A stretch of DNA of 64,000 bases from Cryptosporangium arvum DSM 44712 (GTDB lineage Bacteria > Actinomycetota > Actinomycetes > Mycobacteriales > Cryptosporangiaceae), in the NCBI RefSeq assembly GCF_000585375.1, contig NZ_KK073874.1, positions 2,232,001-2,296,000 of the forward strand, read 5' to 3'. A program made the translations under genes and the position numbers. Position 1 is the first letter of the stretch. Every line of letters begins with the position of its first letter. This document shows, piece after piece, positions 33,201 through 43,673 of the stretch. The notes beneath the pieces are model-generated. The model made no database searches. It was not told where the DNA came from and saw only the letters and a list, made by a program, of their open reading frames with translations.

Positions 33201-35107
33201 GTGATGTTCCAGGTGATCGTCCAGCGGGCGCGTGCGCCGAGGCTGTCGGTGAGCGTGAACTGGGTGGTGTAGGTCCCCACCGTCGTCGGTTTGCCGGTGA
33301 CCAGCCCGGTCGCCGACATGCTCAGCCCCGGCGGCAGGCCGGTGACGCCCCACGTGTAGGGCGCCTTGCCGCCGGTACCGGTGACCTGCTGCGAGACGGT
33401 GGCGCCCGACGCCGTGTTCAGCGGGCTGGTCGGCGCGGTGGCGAACTTCAGCCCGCTGCCGACCGCGGACACCGTGAACGCCAGCCGGATCGACGAGCCG
33501 GTCGCCGGCCTCGGCGCGGCGGCGGTCGCGGTGACCGTGAAGATGAACCGGCCCGACACGGTCGGGGTGCCGGTGATCGCCCCGGTGGCGCTGTCGATCG
33601 TCACCCCGTCGGGCAGGCCGGCCGCCGACCACACGTACGGCTTCGTCCCGCCGGTGGCCGCCGTGGACGTGTATGAGAACGCGCTGCCGACGGTGCCGGC
33701 GAGTGCCGCGCCGGGCGCGGTCACGGCCGGCCCGATCGCCCAGCTGAACGTCGTCGACTTGACGGTGTTGACCGCGTCGGTCGCGGTGACCGTCACCGAC
33801 GCGGTGCCCACCGTCGTCGGCGTCCCGGTGATCTCGCCGGTCGACGTGGTGATCGAGAGACCGGCCGGCAGGCTCGTGGCCTTCCAGGTGTACGGCTTGA
33901 CGCCCCAGGTCGCGTCGGGGGTCAGGGCCGGGATCGCGTAACCGACCGAGTCGGTCTGGGCCGGGATCGCGGTGAGGACGAGCACCGGGACCTTCCAGGT
34001 GAACCCCACCGACGCGGTCTTCTTGTACGAATCGGTGACCGTGATCGAGACGGCGCTGCCGGTCGCGTTCACGGTCGTCGGCGTGCCGCTGACGACCCCG
34101 GTCACCGGATCGATCGTCAGGCCCGGCGGCAGGTTCGTGGCTTTCCAGGTGAACGGGGCGGTGCCGCCGGTCAGCGCCGGCTGCAGCGGCGTGATCGGCC
34201 GGCCGCCCTGGCTGGACTGCGTCGCGATCGCGGCGAGGGTCGGCAGCGCGTTGACCGTCCAGCTGAACGTCGCGATGCCCACCAGGTCGAACGCGTCGGT
34301 GGCGGTGATCGTGGCGGAGTAGCTGCCCACCGCGGTCGGTGTTCCGCTGATCAGGCCGGCCGAGCTGATCGTCACCCCCGGCGGCAGGCCCTGGGCGGTC
34401 CAGCTCAGCGGGGTCGCGCCGCCGGTCGCGGTCACGGTCAGCGTCACCGGCACGGTGATCTCACCGACCTGCGCACCCGGGCTGACGACCGTCGGCGGCC
34501 GGGCGCTCTGCCCGCTGACGAACAGCGGGTCGGCGGCGGTGCTGCTCACCAGCGTCGTGCCGACCCGGGTGCAGAGGTTGCCCGCGCAGTTCCGGTGCGG
34601 CCAGGTGACCTCGACGACGACGCGGTAGAACTCGGCCGCGCCGAGGGACGAGACCGCGGTGCAGTCCCCGCCGGAGCGCAGCTGCCAGCAACTGCCGATG
34701 TACCAGGACTGGGTGTAGCCCAGCCCGTCGATCGTGACCGGCACCGGCGTGGCCGGCAGGAGTGCGGCCCGGCCGTCGGGGTTCGGGTCGTAGGCCTGTT
34801 GCATCGTCGCCAGCAGCGGGGAGACGACCGAGTCGGCGGCCGACCACTGCTGCAACGTGGCGGTCCGGTCCCGTCCGGTGACCAGGCTCGCGCCGCGGAT
34901 CGCCCGGGCCCGTTCCAGCCCGTCGCTGACCAGCTGGACCGCGGTCGAGACGTTGCCCTGCGCCGCGGTGCGGGTGACGGTGGCGGTGAAGAACGTACCG
35001 AGCGAGGTCATCACGATCGTGACGACGCTCATCGCCACCAGCAGCTCGGCCAGCGTGAAGCCGTCGTCGGCTCCGCCCGGCCGGTCGCGTCGGTGGTCGG
35101 GACGCAT
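33197..35107 (-). CDS. Minor pilin with five Ig-like (He_PIG) repeats
   Basis: About 636 aa. A prepilin start (GGADDG then FTLAELLVAMSVVTIV) is followed by a pilin body with cysteines to ~residue 190. Five repeats of ~85 residues then run to the end, each with a W-x-A-x-x-LPxG core and GTPT turn, typical of the putative-Ig family. Most minor pilins are under 250 aa, so this one should carry a long stalk. The ATG at 35107 overlaps the PilO stop by one base. An open frame runs upstream to 35671 but lies inside pilO. Confidence 0.85.
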   Translation of the reverse strand: MRPDHRRDRPGGADDGFTLAELLVAMSVVTIVMTSLGTFFTATVTRTAAQGNVSTAVQLVSDGLERARAIRGASLVTGRDRTATLQQWSAADSVVSPLLATMQQAYDPNPDGRAALLPATPVPVTIDGLGYTQSWYIGSCWQLRSGGDCTAVSSLGAAEFYRVVVEVTWPHRNCAGNLCTRVGTTLVSSTAADPLFVSGQSARPPTVVSPGAQVGEITVPVTLTVTATGGATPLSWTAQGLPPGVTISSAGLISGTPTAVGSYSATITATDAFDLVGIATFSWTVNALPTLAAIATQSSQGGRPITPLQPALTGGTAPFTWKATNLPPGLTIDPVTGVVSGTPTTVNATGSAVSITVTDSYKKTASVGFTWKVPVLVLTAIPAQTDSVGYAIPALTPDATWGVKPYTWKATSLPAGLSITTSTGEITGTPTTVGTASVTVTATDAVNTVKSTTFSWAIGPAVTAPGAALAGTVGSAFSYTSTAATGGTKPYVWSAAGLPDGVTIDSATGAITGTPTVSGRFIFTVTATAAAPRPATGSSIRLAFTVSAVGSGLKFATAPTSPLNTASGATVSQQVTGTGGKAPYTWGVTGLPPGLSMSATGLVTGKPTTVGTYTTQFTLTDSLGARARWTITWNIT

Positions 35108-35751
35108 CAGTTCGCAGTGGATTCCGAGGCCGTAGCGGCGCCCGGCGCGACGAACGCCTGCAGCTCGATCGTGAGCGCGATCCTCCCGCTCATGACCGGT
35201 GTTTCTTCGGCGGAGGTCAGGCTCAGCGTCTTGACCAGCACGGTCCGCGGCTGGACCCGCTGCAGCCGGTGCACGAAGGTGTCGAGCGCGCTCGCGGGCC
35301 CCTCGGTCGACACGGTGATCGGTAGCCCGTAGACCGCCCCGTCGGCGAGCGCGGACGGGGTTCCGACCGTGATGCTCTTCATCGTGGTGCCGGCCAGGGT
35401 CGCCGCCGACTGGGTGTCGCGCAGGAACGTGGTCACGTTGCCGCTGGTCGGAAGGGCTTTCCGGGCGCTGGTGTAGGCCGTGCGGTAGCTGTCCAGGTTG
35501 GCGTTCTCGGCGCGGACCTCGGCCAGCCGCCGCCGCAGCCCGGCGATCCCGTCCTCGGCCGACGCGGTGCGTTCCCGGAAGTCCGCGGCCTCGTTCAACT
35601 GCGGGCGGATCAGCAGGAACCAGCCGAGTAGGATCAGCGCCACGGCCCCGGCCACGCCGCCGATCAACCACGAGCGGTACGCGCTGATCCGCAACGCGGC
35701 CGGGTCGAAGAGCGAGCCCTCGCCGCGCAATCCCACTGCGGGAACGACCAT
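35107..35751 (-). CDS. pilO: Type IV pilus inner-membrane protein PilO
   Basis: About 214 aa: short cytoplasmic start, one membrane segment (about 28-48), coiled coil (NEAADFRERTASAEDGIAGL), then a ferredoxin-like outer domain. GAGGAG lies 6 bases before the ATG. Position after PilM and PilN fits the alignment subcomplex. Assignment rests on topology and gene order more than on sequence motifs. Confidence 0.8.
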   Translation of the reverse strand: MVVPAVGLRGEGSLFDPAALRISAYRSWLIGGVAGAVALILLGWFLLIRPQLNEAADFRERTASAEDGIAGLRRRLAEVRAENANLDSYRTAYTSARKALPTSGNVTTFLRDTQSAATLAGTTMKSITVGTPSALADGAVYGLPITVSTEGPASALDTFVHRLQRVQPRTVLVKTLSLTSAEETPVMSGRIALTIELQAFVAPGAATASESTAN

Positions 35752-35761
35752 GACGGCTCCT

Positions 35762-36454
35762 CTACTCGGCGTACAGCTTGCTCAGCAGGGTGGGGGAGAG
35801 GTCGGCTCTGACGCCGAACACGATCCCGTCGTCCTGCTCGGTCGCGTTGGTGAGCAGGGCACCGCTGATGCCGGAGACTTTCGCCAGGGAGTCCACGAAG
35901 GTCGCGATCGCCGCGTTGCTCGACCCCGTTCCGGTGATCGTCAGCGCGCCGATCGGACTCCCGGTCGTGCTCGGCAGCCCGGAGGAGGTCATCACTCCCT
36001 CGGACGAGCGTTGCGTCGGGTCGGTGACGGTGAGGATCAGGCCGGTCAGTCCCACGCCGGACGGCGCGGCGGCCCGGATCGAGCGCAGCACCGGCGTCCA
36101 AGTGACGTCGTCGGCCATCAGGGTCGCCAGCTGCCCCTTGATCTGGTCCGCCGCCGTCTGCGCGACGATCAGCTCGCGGTACTTGCCCTGCTGGGCCCGC
36201 AGCACGTTGGACGAGGCGGTGACCTCGTCGAAGTCACCCCTGCTCCGGACCTTCTGGGTCCAGGCCACGGCGTACACGGCCAGCACCAACAGCAGCGTCA
36301 CGACGAGGATCGCGACCGCGACCAGCCGGATCTTCCCGACCTGCCGGCGCGCCACGATCTCGGGAGGCAGCAGGTTCGCGCCGAGCAAGAGCAGCTGGTC
36401 TTCCGCGGCCGTGGTGACGGGCGCCGGCGCGGGGGCGGGTGCGGGTGCGCTCAC
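35762..36454 (-). CDS. pilN: Type IV pilus inner-membrane protein PilN
   Basis: About 230 aa with an Ala-Pro-rich start and the conserved NLLPPEIVARR motif that binds the PilM groove. One membrane segment (about 43-65) and a coiled-coil/outer domain follow. It starts with GTG overlapping the PilM stop by 4 bases. It links cytoplasmic PilM to PilO. Confidence 0.85.
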   Translation of the reverse strand: MSAPAPAPAPAPVTTAAEDQLLLLGANLLPPEIVARRQVGKIRLVAVAILVVTLLLVLAVYAVAWTQKVRSRGDFDEVTASSNVLRAQQGKYRELIVAQTAADQIKGQLATLMADDVTWTPVLRSIRAAAPSGVGLTGLILTVTDPTQRSSEGVMTSSGLPSTTGSPIGALTITGTGSSNAAIATFVDSLAKVSGISGALLTNATEQDDGIVFGVRADLSPTLLSKLYAE

Positions 36455-37470
36455 CGGGCGCCTCCCAGCGTCAGGCCCACGGCGATCGCGCAGGACGGGG
36501 ACGGCGCGGTGTCGCCGACGTTCTCCCCGCGGTAGCCGCGCAGGCGCCGGAACAGGTCGGCCGCGTGCACCGGGATGTCGAGCTGGTCGGCCAGGGCCCA
36601 GCGGAGCCCCTGCAGCAGGCTGGCGCCGCCGGAGAGCACCAGACGGGCCACCTCGGCCGCGCTGCCGCCCGCGGTGAGATACGCGAACGATCCGCGGATC
36701 TCGTTCATCAGCGGCCGGATCGCCTCGTTCACCGCGTCGGCGACCTCGGCGTTCTGCTCCCGGTTGAGGCCGATCTGGCGCTTGAGCTGCTCGGCCTCCT
36801 CGGTCTCCACCCGCAGCCGGTTGGCGACGGCGGTGGTGACCTCGGCCCCGCCCCGCGGGATCGTCCGGACGATCAGCGGCTGCCCGTCGATCTGCACGAT
36901 GACCTGGGTCAGCTGGGCTCCGATGTCGACGATCGCCTCGGCCTCGCCGTCGACCTGCGCGAGCGCGCGGATCAGCGCCAGCGAGGCCAAATCGACCCGG
37001 GTGACAGTCAGCCCCGCCGCCTCCACCGCGGTGACCGCGCTCAGCGTCGACGCTTTCGGCGCGGCCACCAGCAGCCCGCGCACGGTGTCGCGGTCGGACG
37101 TCTCGAGCGGGAGGAAGTCCAGCACCGCCCGGTCGACCGGCAGCGGGAGCATGTCGCCGACCTGGAACGGGAGCGAGGTACGCATCTCCTTGCGGGGCAG
37201 GTTGGCCACCGTCATCTCGCGGACGACGGTCTGCGCGCTGGTCAGGCCGAGCACCGTGTTCTTCGCCCGGAGCGGCGCCGAGGCACGCAGCCGGCGGACC
37301 GCGTCGGTCACGGCCCCCTCGTCCTGGATCACGCCGGCCTGCACCGCGCCCGGGGCCAGCGGCACCTCGCCGACGGCGGTGACCACCGCGCCCCCACGCT
37401 CCTGATCGGTCTCGACCGCCCGTACGGACGTCGAGCCGATGTCCAGGCCGATCACGCTCGTCTTTCCCAT
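36451..37470 (-). CDS. pilM: Type IV pilus assembly ATPase-fold protein PilM
   Basis: About 339 aa, actin-like. VIGLDIGSTSVRAVE is the phosphate-1 loop. EAIVDIGAQLTQVIVQIDG and LVLSGGASLLQGL are the other nucleotide-site motifs. The ATG at 37470 is preferred over an upstream TTG. It recruits PilN at the inner face of the membrane. Confidence 0.9.
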   Translation of the reverse strand: MGKTSVIGLDIGSTSVRAVETDQERGGAVVTAVGEVPLAPGAVQAGVIQDEGAVTDAVRRLRASAPLRAKNTVLGLTSAQTVVREMTVANLPRKEMRTSLPFQVGDMLPLPVDRAVLDFLPLETSDRDTVRGLLVAAPKASTLSAVTAVEAAGLTVTRVDLASLALIRALAQVDGEAEAIVDIGAQLTQVIVQIDGQPLIVRTIPRGGAEVTTAVANRLRVETEEAEQLKRQIGLNREQNAEVADAVNEAIRPLMNEIRGSFAYLTAGGSAAEVARLVLSGGASLLQGLRWALADQLDIPVHAADLFRRLRGYRGENVGDTAPSPSCAIAVGLTLGGAR

Positions 37471-37512
37471 CGATGCCCCCAATCGCGACGTCCGGCTCGA
37501 GCGAACAGCGGC

Positions 37513-38322
37513 TCAGCCGCTCGGGAGGAGCAGCGAGCTGTACCAGACGGTGATCGGCGTGGCCGCGAACACGGCCAGGAAGCCGCCGACGAGCATGGCC
37601 GGGCCGAACGGGATCGCGGTGCGTCCGGTGGCCCGCCGGGTGGCCAGCAGGACCATGCCGACGACCCCACCGACCAGGAACCCGGCGAACGTACCGACCC
37701 AGACCGAGTTCCAGCCCAGCCAGCCGAGGTAGAGCCCCAGCAGGCCGGCCAGCTTGACGTCACCGAAGCCCATCCCGTCGGGGTAGACGAACGCCAGCAG
37801 CCAGTACCCGGCGTAGAGCGCGGCCATCGCCAGCAGGGCGCGCCCGGCGTCCTGCCAGGAGCCCGCGGCGACCGCGGCGACGAGCAACAGGATCGCGGTC
37901 ACCAGGTAGGAGGGGAGGACGATCCGGTCGGGCAGCCGCATGACGTCCAGGTCGATCAGCGCGAGCGCGACCGCGATCGCGGCCAGGTACAGGTAGGCCG
38001 GCAGCTCGGGGGAGAGCCCGAACCGGGCGGTCACGGCGGCGAACAGCACGCCGGTGCCCAGCTCCACCAGCGGGTACCGGACGCTGATCGGCTCCCGGCA
38101 GTCGGCGCAGCGCCCGCGCAGCACGAGCCAGCCGAGCACCGGGACGTTGTGCCATGGCCGGATCGGCGCCGTACAGGCCGGGCAGTGCGAGGCCGGGCGC
38201 ACCAGCGACTGGGCCCGGGGAACGCGGTACACCACCACGTTGAGGAACGAGCCGACGACCAGACCGAGCACACCGGCGACGGCGGCGATCACGGTGTCGT
38301 CGGGCACGAACACGGGTGGCAC
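37513..38322 (-). CDS. pilD: Prepilin peptidase/methylase (PilD, A24 family)
   Basis: About 269 aa with ~8 membrane segments. The N-terminal methylase part has CPAC and CADC zinc cysteines. Catalytic aspartates lie in LIDLDVMRLPD and GMGFGDVKL. It cleaves and methylates the prepilins of this locus. Start is uncertain: GTG at 38322 or internal GTG codons a few residues later. Confidence 0.93.
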   Translation of the reverse strand: MPPVFVPDDTVIAAVAGVLGLVVGSFLNVVVYRVPRAQSLVRPASHCPACTAPIRPWHNVPVLGWLVLRGRCADCREPISVRYPLVELGTGVLFAAVTARFGLSPELPAYLYLAAIAVALALIDLDVMRLPDRIVLPSYLVTAILLLVAAVAAGSWQDAGRALLAMAALYAGYWLLAFVYPDGMGFGDVKLAGLLGLYLGWLGWNSVWVGTFAGFLVGGVVGMVLLATRRATGRTAIPFGPAMLVGGFLAVFAATPITVWYSSLLLPSG

Positions 38323-38350
38323 TCCAGTGGCTCGGAGGAGAAAGAAAGAA

Positions 38351-38385
38351 GTCCTGCTCCCGGCCGCGGTGGCCGGGAGCAGGAC
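38351..38385 (-). terminator. Rho-independent terminator between pilA and pilD
   Basis: Perfect 15-bp stem (38351-38365 with 38371-38385), 5-base loop, and on the minus strand a TTCTTTCTTTC tail. It follows pilA by only a few bases, so it should raise pilA messages relative to downstream genes. Confidence 0.9.
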
Positions 38386-38391
38386 GGGCGA

Positions 38392-38910
38392 TCACGGGTC
38401 GACGATCTTGCACTCCGGGATGTTGGGAGTGGTCTTATCCGGCCCGTACTTGATCGTCTTGCCGGTCACGCTCTTGTAGACGTAGACGTTCTTGCCGGTC
38501 GAGCTCCACCCGCAGATCGCGTAGCCGGGCTGGGTGGTGCCGCTCGCGGTGTTCGTCGTCTTCAGAATGAGCTGGTTGCCGGCGGACACCGCGATCTGAT
38601 CGGCATCGGACTTGGTGCTGGGGGTGCCACCCGCCAGCGTGAGCTTCAGGGGGTTGCCCAGGGTGCCGTTGACGCTCTGCGGGTACTGGTTGCCGTTCGC
38701 CGTGTAGAACGCCTCGACCGCCGTTACGCCGTTACGCACGTCGGACTGTGCCGCCGTGTTCTGCGCGCCCTTTTTGTAGTTGTTGTAGAGCGGCACGGCG
38801 ATCGCGATCAGGACGCCGATGATGACGACGACCACGAGCAGCTCGATGAGCGTGAAGCCCTCGTCGCCGGTGCGGCGCCGCGCACGGTGCCAGCGGAGCA
38901 GAGCGGTCAT
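38392..38910 (-). CDS. pilA: Major type IV pilin PilA
   Basis: About 172 aa. The leader ends at Gly18, followed by FTLIELLVVVVIIGVLIAIAV, the canonical N-methylated pilin helix with Glu5. The globular part of ~115 residues has two cysteines near the C-terminus (CGWSS and CKIVDP) that could form the D-region disulphide. It lies 22 bases after pilC and directly before a strong terminator, as expected for an abundant subunit. Confidence 0.93.
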   Translation of the reverse strand: MTALLRWHRARRRTGDEGFTLIELLVVVVIIGVLIAIAVPLYNNYKKGAQNTAAQSDVRNGVTAVEAFYTANGNQYPQSVNGTLGNPLKLTLAGGTPSTKSDADQIAVSAGNQLILKTTNTASGTTQPGYAICGWSSTGKNVYVYKSVTGKTIKYGPDKTTPNIPECKIVDP

Positions 38911-38932
38911 TCAGATCTCCTGTGGACAAGGG

Positions 38933-40194
38933 TTACTGAGCGCCTTGGATGTTCTGGTAAATCGTGAACATCGGTAGGTAGAGGCAGATGACCATCGCGC
39001 CGACGATGACCCCCATCAGGAGCACCATGATCGGTTCGATGGAGGCCGTGAGCGCTTCCGCGGCCGTATCGACCTCGCGATCGTAAAAATCGGCGATCTT
39101 ATCCAGCATCTGACTAATTTGTCCGCTTTCTTCGCCGACCTCGATCATCTGGGCGACCATCTGCGGAAACACCGGGTGCTGGCTGATCCGGCTCGACATC
39201 GGGGCGCCGTCGCGGACGCCCCGCTCCACGTCGAGCAGGGCCGTGGTGACGACCGCGCTGCCGGTGGTCGCGCCGACCACGGACAGCGCCTGCAGCACCG
39301 GCACGCCCGCGCCGAGCAACGTGCCCAGGTTGCGCGTGAACCGGCTGATCGCGATCTTGCTCACGAGCTTGCCGACGACCGGCATCCGGAGCTTGAGCCG
39401 GTCGAACGCCAACCGGAACCCGGGCCGGGTGGCGAGCAGCCGTTTGACCACGACCGTGCCGACGACGATCACGCCGACGCTCAGCGGCCCGGACCAGATC
39501 AGCGAGTGGCTCGCGGTCACGATGACCTGGGTCGGTGCCGGGAGCGTGCCACCGAGCTGGCGGAACATGTTCTCGAACACCGGCACGATGAAGATCAGCA
39601 CACCGGCCACCATCAGCAGCGCGAAGGCCAGCACGATCACCGGGTAGGTGAGCGCGCCCTTGATCTTGCCGCGCAGGGCGTCGTCCTTCTCGAAGTTGAT
39701 CGCGACGCGCTCGAGCGCGTCGTCGAGGAAACCGCCGGCCTCGCCGGCCCGCACCAGCGCCACCATCAGCGTCGGGAACACCTTCGGGTGCCGCCCGAGC
39801 GCGTCCGAGAGCGGCGTGCCGCCCTCCACGTCGACCCGGGCCTCGGTCAGCGCCTTGCGCAGCGACGCCCGCGAGGTCTGCTCCTCCAGCACCGAGAGAC
39901 AGCGCAGCAGCGACATGCCCGACGAGGTCATCGTCGCGAACTGGCGGGAGAAGACCGACAGGTCGCGCAGCGTGGTCCGGCTGCCGAGCCCGGGCAGGCT
40001 GATCTCGGTCTTGAGCCCGGTCCCGGCCGGCGTCACCGAGAGCGGGACCACGCCCTGCTGGCGCAGGATCTGGATCGCGGCCCCGGTGTTCGGCGCGTTG
40101 ACCTTCCCGCGGGTGCGCTTCCCGCTGGTGTCGACGCTCTGGTACTCGAAGATCTTGTTCGCGCTGCCCCGGCTGGGATCGCTGAGCGTCGCGG

Positions 40195-40198
<4 letters not shown>
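38933..40198 (-). CDS. pilC: Type IV pilus inner-membrane platform protein PilC
   Basis: About 421 aa with two T2SS-F domains. LRDLSVFSRQFATMTSSGMSL begins the first; ISRFTRNLGTLLGAGVPVLQAL begins the second. Three membrane segments are near residues 185, 235 and 395. The PilT stop overlaps its ATG. It couples motor ATPase rotation to pilin addition or removal. Confidence 0.93.
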
Positions 40199-41319
<1,121 letters not shown>

Positions 41320-41386
41320 CAGGTGCCCCCTCGATCGCGTGGATCCCCCGTCCCTGATCGGCGGTCCCCGGACCGAGCTGAGGACT

Positions 41387-43066
41387 TCAGATCGCGACCC
41401 GGAGCACCTCTTTGACCGAGGTCTGCCCGGTCGCCGCCTTGCGCAGGCCGTCGATGCGCAGGTCACGCATGCCCTCGGCCCAGGCGACCTCCCGGATCTC
41501 GCGCGCGGACGCCCGGTTCACGGCCATCCGTTCGATCTCGTCGGAGATCGGCAGCACCTCGTGGATGGCGACGCGGCTGCGGAACCCGGTGCCGCTGCAG
41601 TTGCGGCACCCCACCGGCTTCCAGAGCGACTTCGGCTGGCCCAGGTCCTCGACCGGCCAGTCGGTGCCCTTCAGCTCGGTCTCGGTCGGCTCGTACTCCT
41701 CTTTGCACCAGTCGCAGAGCCGGCGGGCCAGCCGCTGGGCGACGACGCAGTCGACCGACGATCCGACCAGGAAGGGTTCGATGCCCATCTCGATCAGCCG
41801 GGTCACCGCGCTGGGCGCGTCGTTGGTGTGCAGGGTCGAGAGCACGAGGTGACCGGTCAGCGCGGCCTCGACCGCGAGCTGCGCGGTGACCCGGTCCCGG
41901 ATCTCACCGATCAGGACGACATCGGGGTCGGAGCGCAGGATGGCCGGGAGCACGGCGGCGAACGTGAGACCGGCCTTGAGGTTGACCTGGACCTGGTTGA
42001 CGCCGGGCAGCCGGTACTCGACCGGGTCCTCGACCGTGATGATGTTGACGGTCGGCTTGCTGATCTCCGCGAGCGTGCCGTAGAGCGTCGTCGACTTGCC
42101 GGAGCCGGTGGGGCCGGTGACCAGCACCATCCCGTGCGGCTTGGTGAACGCGGTGGAGTAGCGCTTCAGGTTGCTGTCGGTGAAGCCCACCGAGCTCAGG
42201 TCGATCTGCATGCCGCTGCCGGTGTCGAGCACCCGCAGCACGACCTTCTCGCCCCAGACGGTCGGGAGGGTCGCGGTACGGAGGTCGACGGCGCGGTCGT
42301 TGATCTCGACCGTGATGCGGCCGTTCTGCGGCACCCGCTTCTCGGTGATGTCGACGCCGGACATGATCTTCAGGCGCGACACCAGCGCGGCCTGGACGTT
42401 GTGCGGCACGGTGTCGATCTCGTGCAGGACGCCGTCGATGCGGAAGCGGATCCGCATCTCGTTCTCGCCGGGCTCCAGGTGCAGGTCGGAGGCCCGGTTC
42501 TGGATCGCCTGGCCGATCATCGAGTTGACGTACCGCACGATCGGCGCGTCCTGGTCGCTGCTGGTCAGGCTGGAGACGCTGGCCGCCGTCGGAGCCTCCG
42601 GCCGCAGGTTCTCGGCCAGGTCGGCGAGGTCGTTCTCCTCGCGCTGCAGCTTGGCGATGAGCTTGCGCAGTTCGCTGCGGGCGACCATGACCGGCCGCAC
42701 GACCATGCCCGTCGCCGCGCGGACGTCGTCCAGGGCGACGATGTCGCTCGGGTCGGTGATCGCGACCGTGATCTCGTTGCCGTCGAGCGCGAGCCCGAGA
42801 ACCCGGTGCCGGACGACGAGCGCGATCGGGATCTTGGCCATCGCGACCGGGTCGATCGGGTACCCGACCAGGTCGACGCTGTTCATGCCGTAGACGTCGG
42901 CGGCGGCCGCGGTCAGCTCGGCCTCGGTGACGACGTTGTTGTTGATCAGGATGCCGCGGATCGAGCGTCCGGTCCGTTCCGCCTCCGCCGCTGCCTTGGC
43001 CAGGGCCACGGGGTCGGCACCGCGCTTCTTGAGTGCGGCTATCAGCGGGCGAAACGTAGAATTCAT
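41387..43066 (-). CDS. pilB: Pilus extension ATPase PilB
   Basis: About 559 aa. The N-terminal GSPII_E domain is followed by Walker A GPTGSGKST, Walker B VVLIGEIRD and a zinc knuckle with CDWC and CRNC, typical of extension motors. AAGGA lies a few bases before the ATG at 43066; the earlier ATG at 43099 has none. It lies 68 bases before pilT on the same strand. Confidence 0.93.
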   Translation of the reverse strand: MNSTFRPLIAALKKRGADPVALAKAAAEAERTGRSIRGILINNNVVTEAELTAAAADVYGMNSVDLVGYPIDPVAMAKIPIALVVRHRVLGLALDGNEITVAITDPSDIVALDDVRAATGMVVRPVMVARSELRKLIAKLQREENDLADLAENLRPEAPTAASVSSLTSSDQDAPIVRYVNSMIGQAIQNRASDLHLEPGENEMRIRFRIDGVLHEIDTVPHNVQAALVSRLKIMSGVDITEKRVPQNGRITVEINDRAVDLRTATLPTVWGEKVVLRVLDTGSGMQIDLSSVGFTDSNLKRYSTAFTKPHGMVLVTGPTGSGKSTTLYGTLAEISKPTVNIITVEDPVEYRLPGVNQVQVNLKAGLTFAAVLPAILRSDPDVVLIGEIRDRVTAQLAVEAALTGHLVLSTLHTNDAPSAVTRLIEMGIEPFLVGSSVDCVVAQRLARRLCDWCKEEYEPTETELKGTDWPVEDLGQPKSLWKPVGCRNCSGTGFRSRVAIHEVLPISDEIERMAVNRASAREIREVAWAEGMRDLRIDGLRKAATGQTSVKEVLRVAI

Positions 43067-43136
43067 GACATCCTTCGCGTAAGAGTTCTTTTCCCTCATC
43101 GGCGACAGGTGTCGGGTTCTTAGCGCGACGGCGCGC

Positions 43137-43589
43137 TCACGACGCGGCCGCGGCGGAGACCGCGGCGAGGTCCTCCAGCAGCTCGGCGACCTCGGGGTGG
43201 ATCCCGCCGAGCAGCGCCCGCTTGATCCACAGCGCCTGAAGCAGCCGTTGCCGGCTCACCGTGGGCTCGGTGTCGGCGTGCAGGCGCCCCAGCCCCTGCA
43301 GGCAGAGCGCGGCGTCGTACTGCAGCCCGTACCGGCGGTAGACGGCCAGCGCCCGCTGGTAGAGGGCGTTGGCCTCGGCGCGGGCGTCGCGGGCGGCCAG
43401 GACGTCGGCAAGGGTCTTCGCGTCCGCCGCGAGCGCGGGCGTGTCCTCCTTGCTGACGCGTTCGCGCAGTTTGAGCGCGGTGCGCGCGGCGCGCTCGGCC
43501 TCGTCGAGGTGTCCGTCGGTCCAGGCCAGGACGGCGGCGCCGCGCTCCCGGTCGGCCCAGGCGATGGTGTGCTTGCGGTGTCCGAACAT
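43137..43589 (-). CDS. TPR-repeat protein upstream of pilB
   Basis: About 150 aa, about three tetratricopeptide units (LAWTDGHLDEAERAARTAL, then ALYQRALAVYRRYG and YDAALCLQGLGRL). No signal peptide. The ATG at 43589 is chosen; earlier residues look non-coding. It is the first gene of the pilus cluster and may be a cytoplasmic scaffold, but no specific family is clear. Confidence 0.75.
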   Translation of the reverse strand: MFGHRKHTIAWADRERGAAVLAWTDGHLDEAERAARTALKLRERVSKEDTPALAADAKTLADVLAARDARAEANALYQRALAVYRRYGLQYDAALCLQGLGRLHADTEPTVSRQRLLQALWIKRALLGGIHPEVAELLEDLAAVSAAAAS

Positions 43590-43673
43590 CGTGGTGCTCT
43601 CAGTCGTGTCGGCGTGCCCCGCCAGTAGTAGGTTGCGCCCGGCGGGGCCTGCGCTCCACGTAGAAATGCACAC

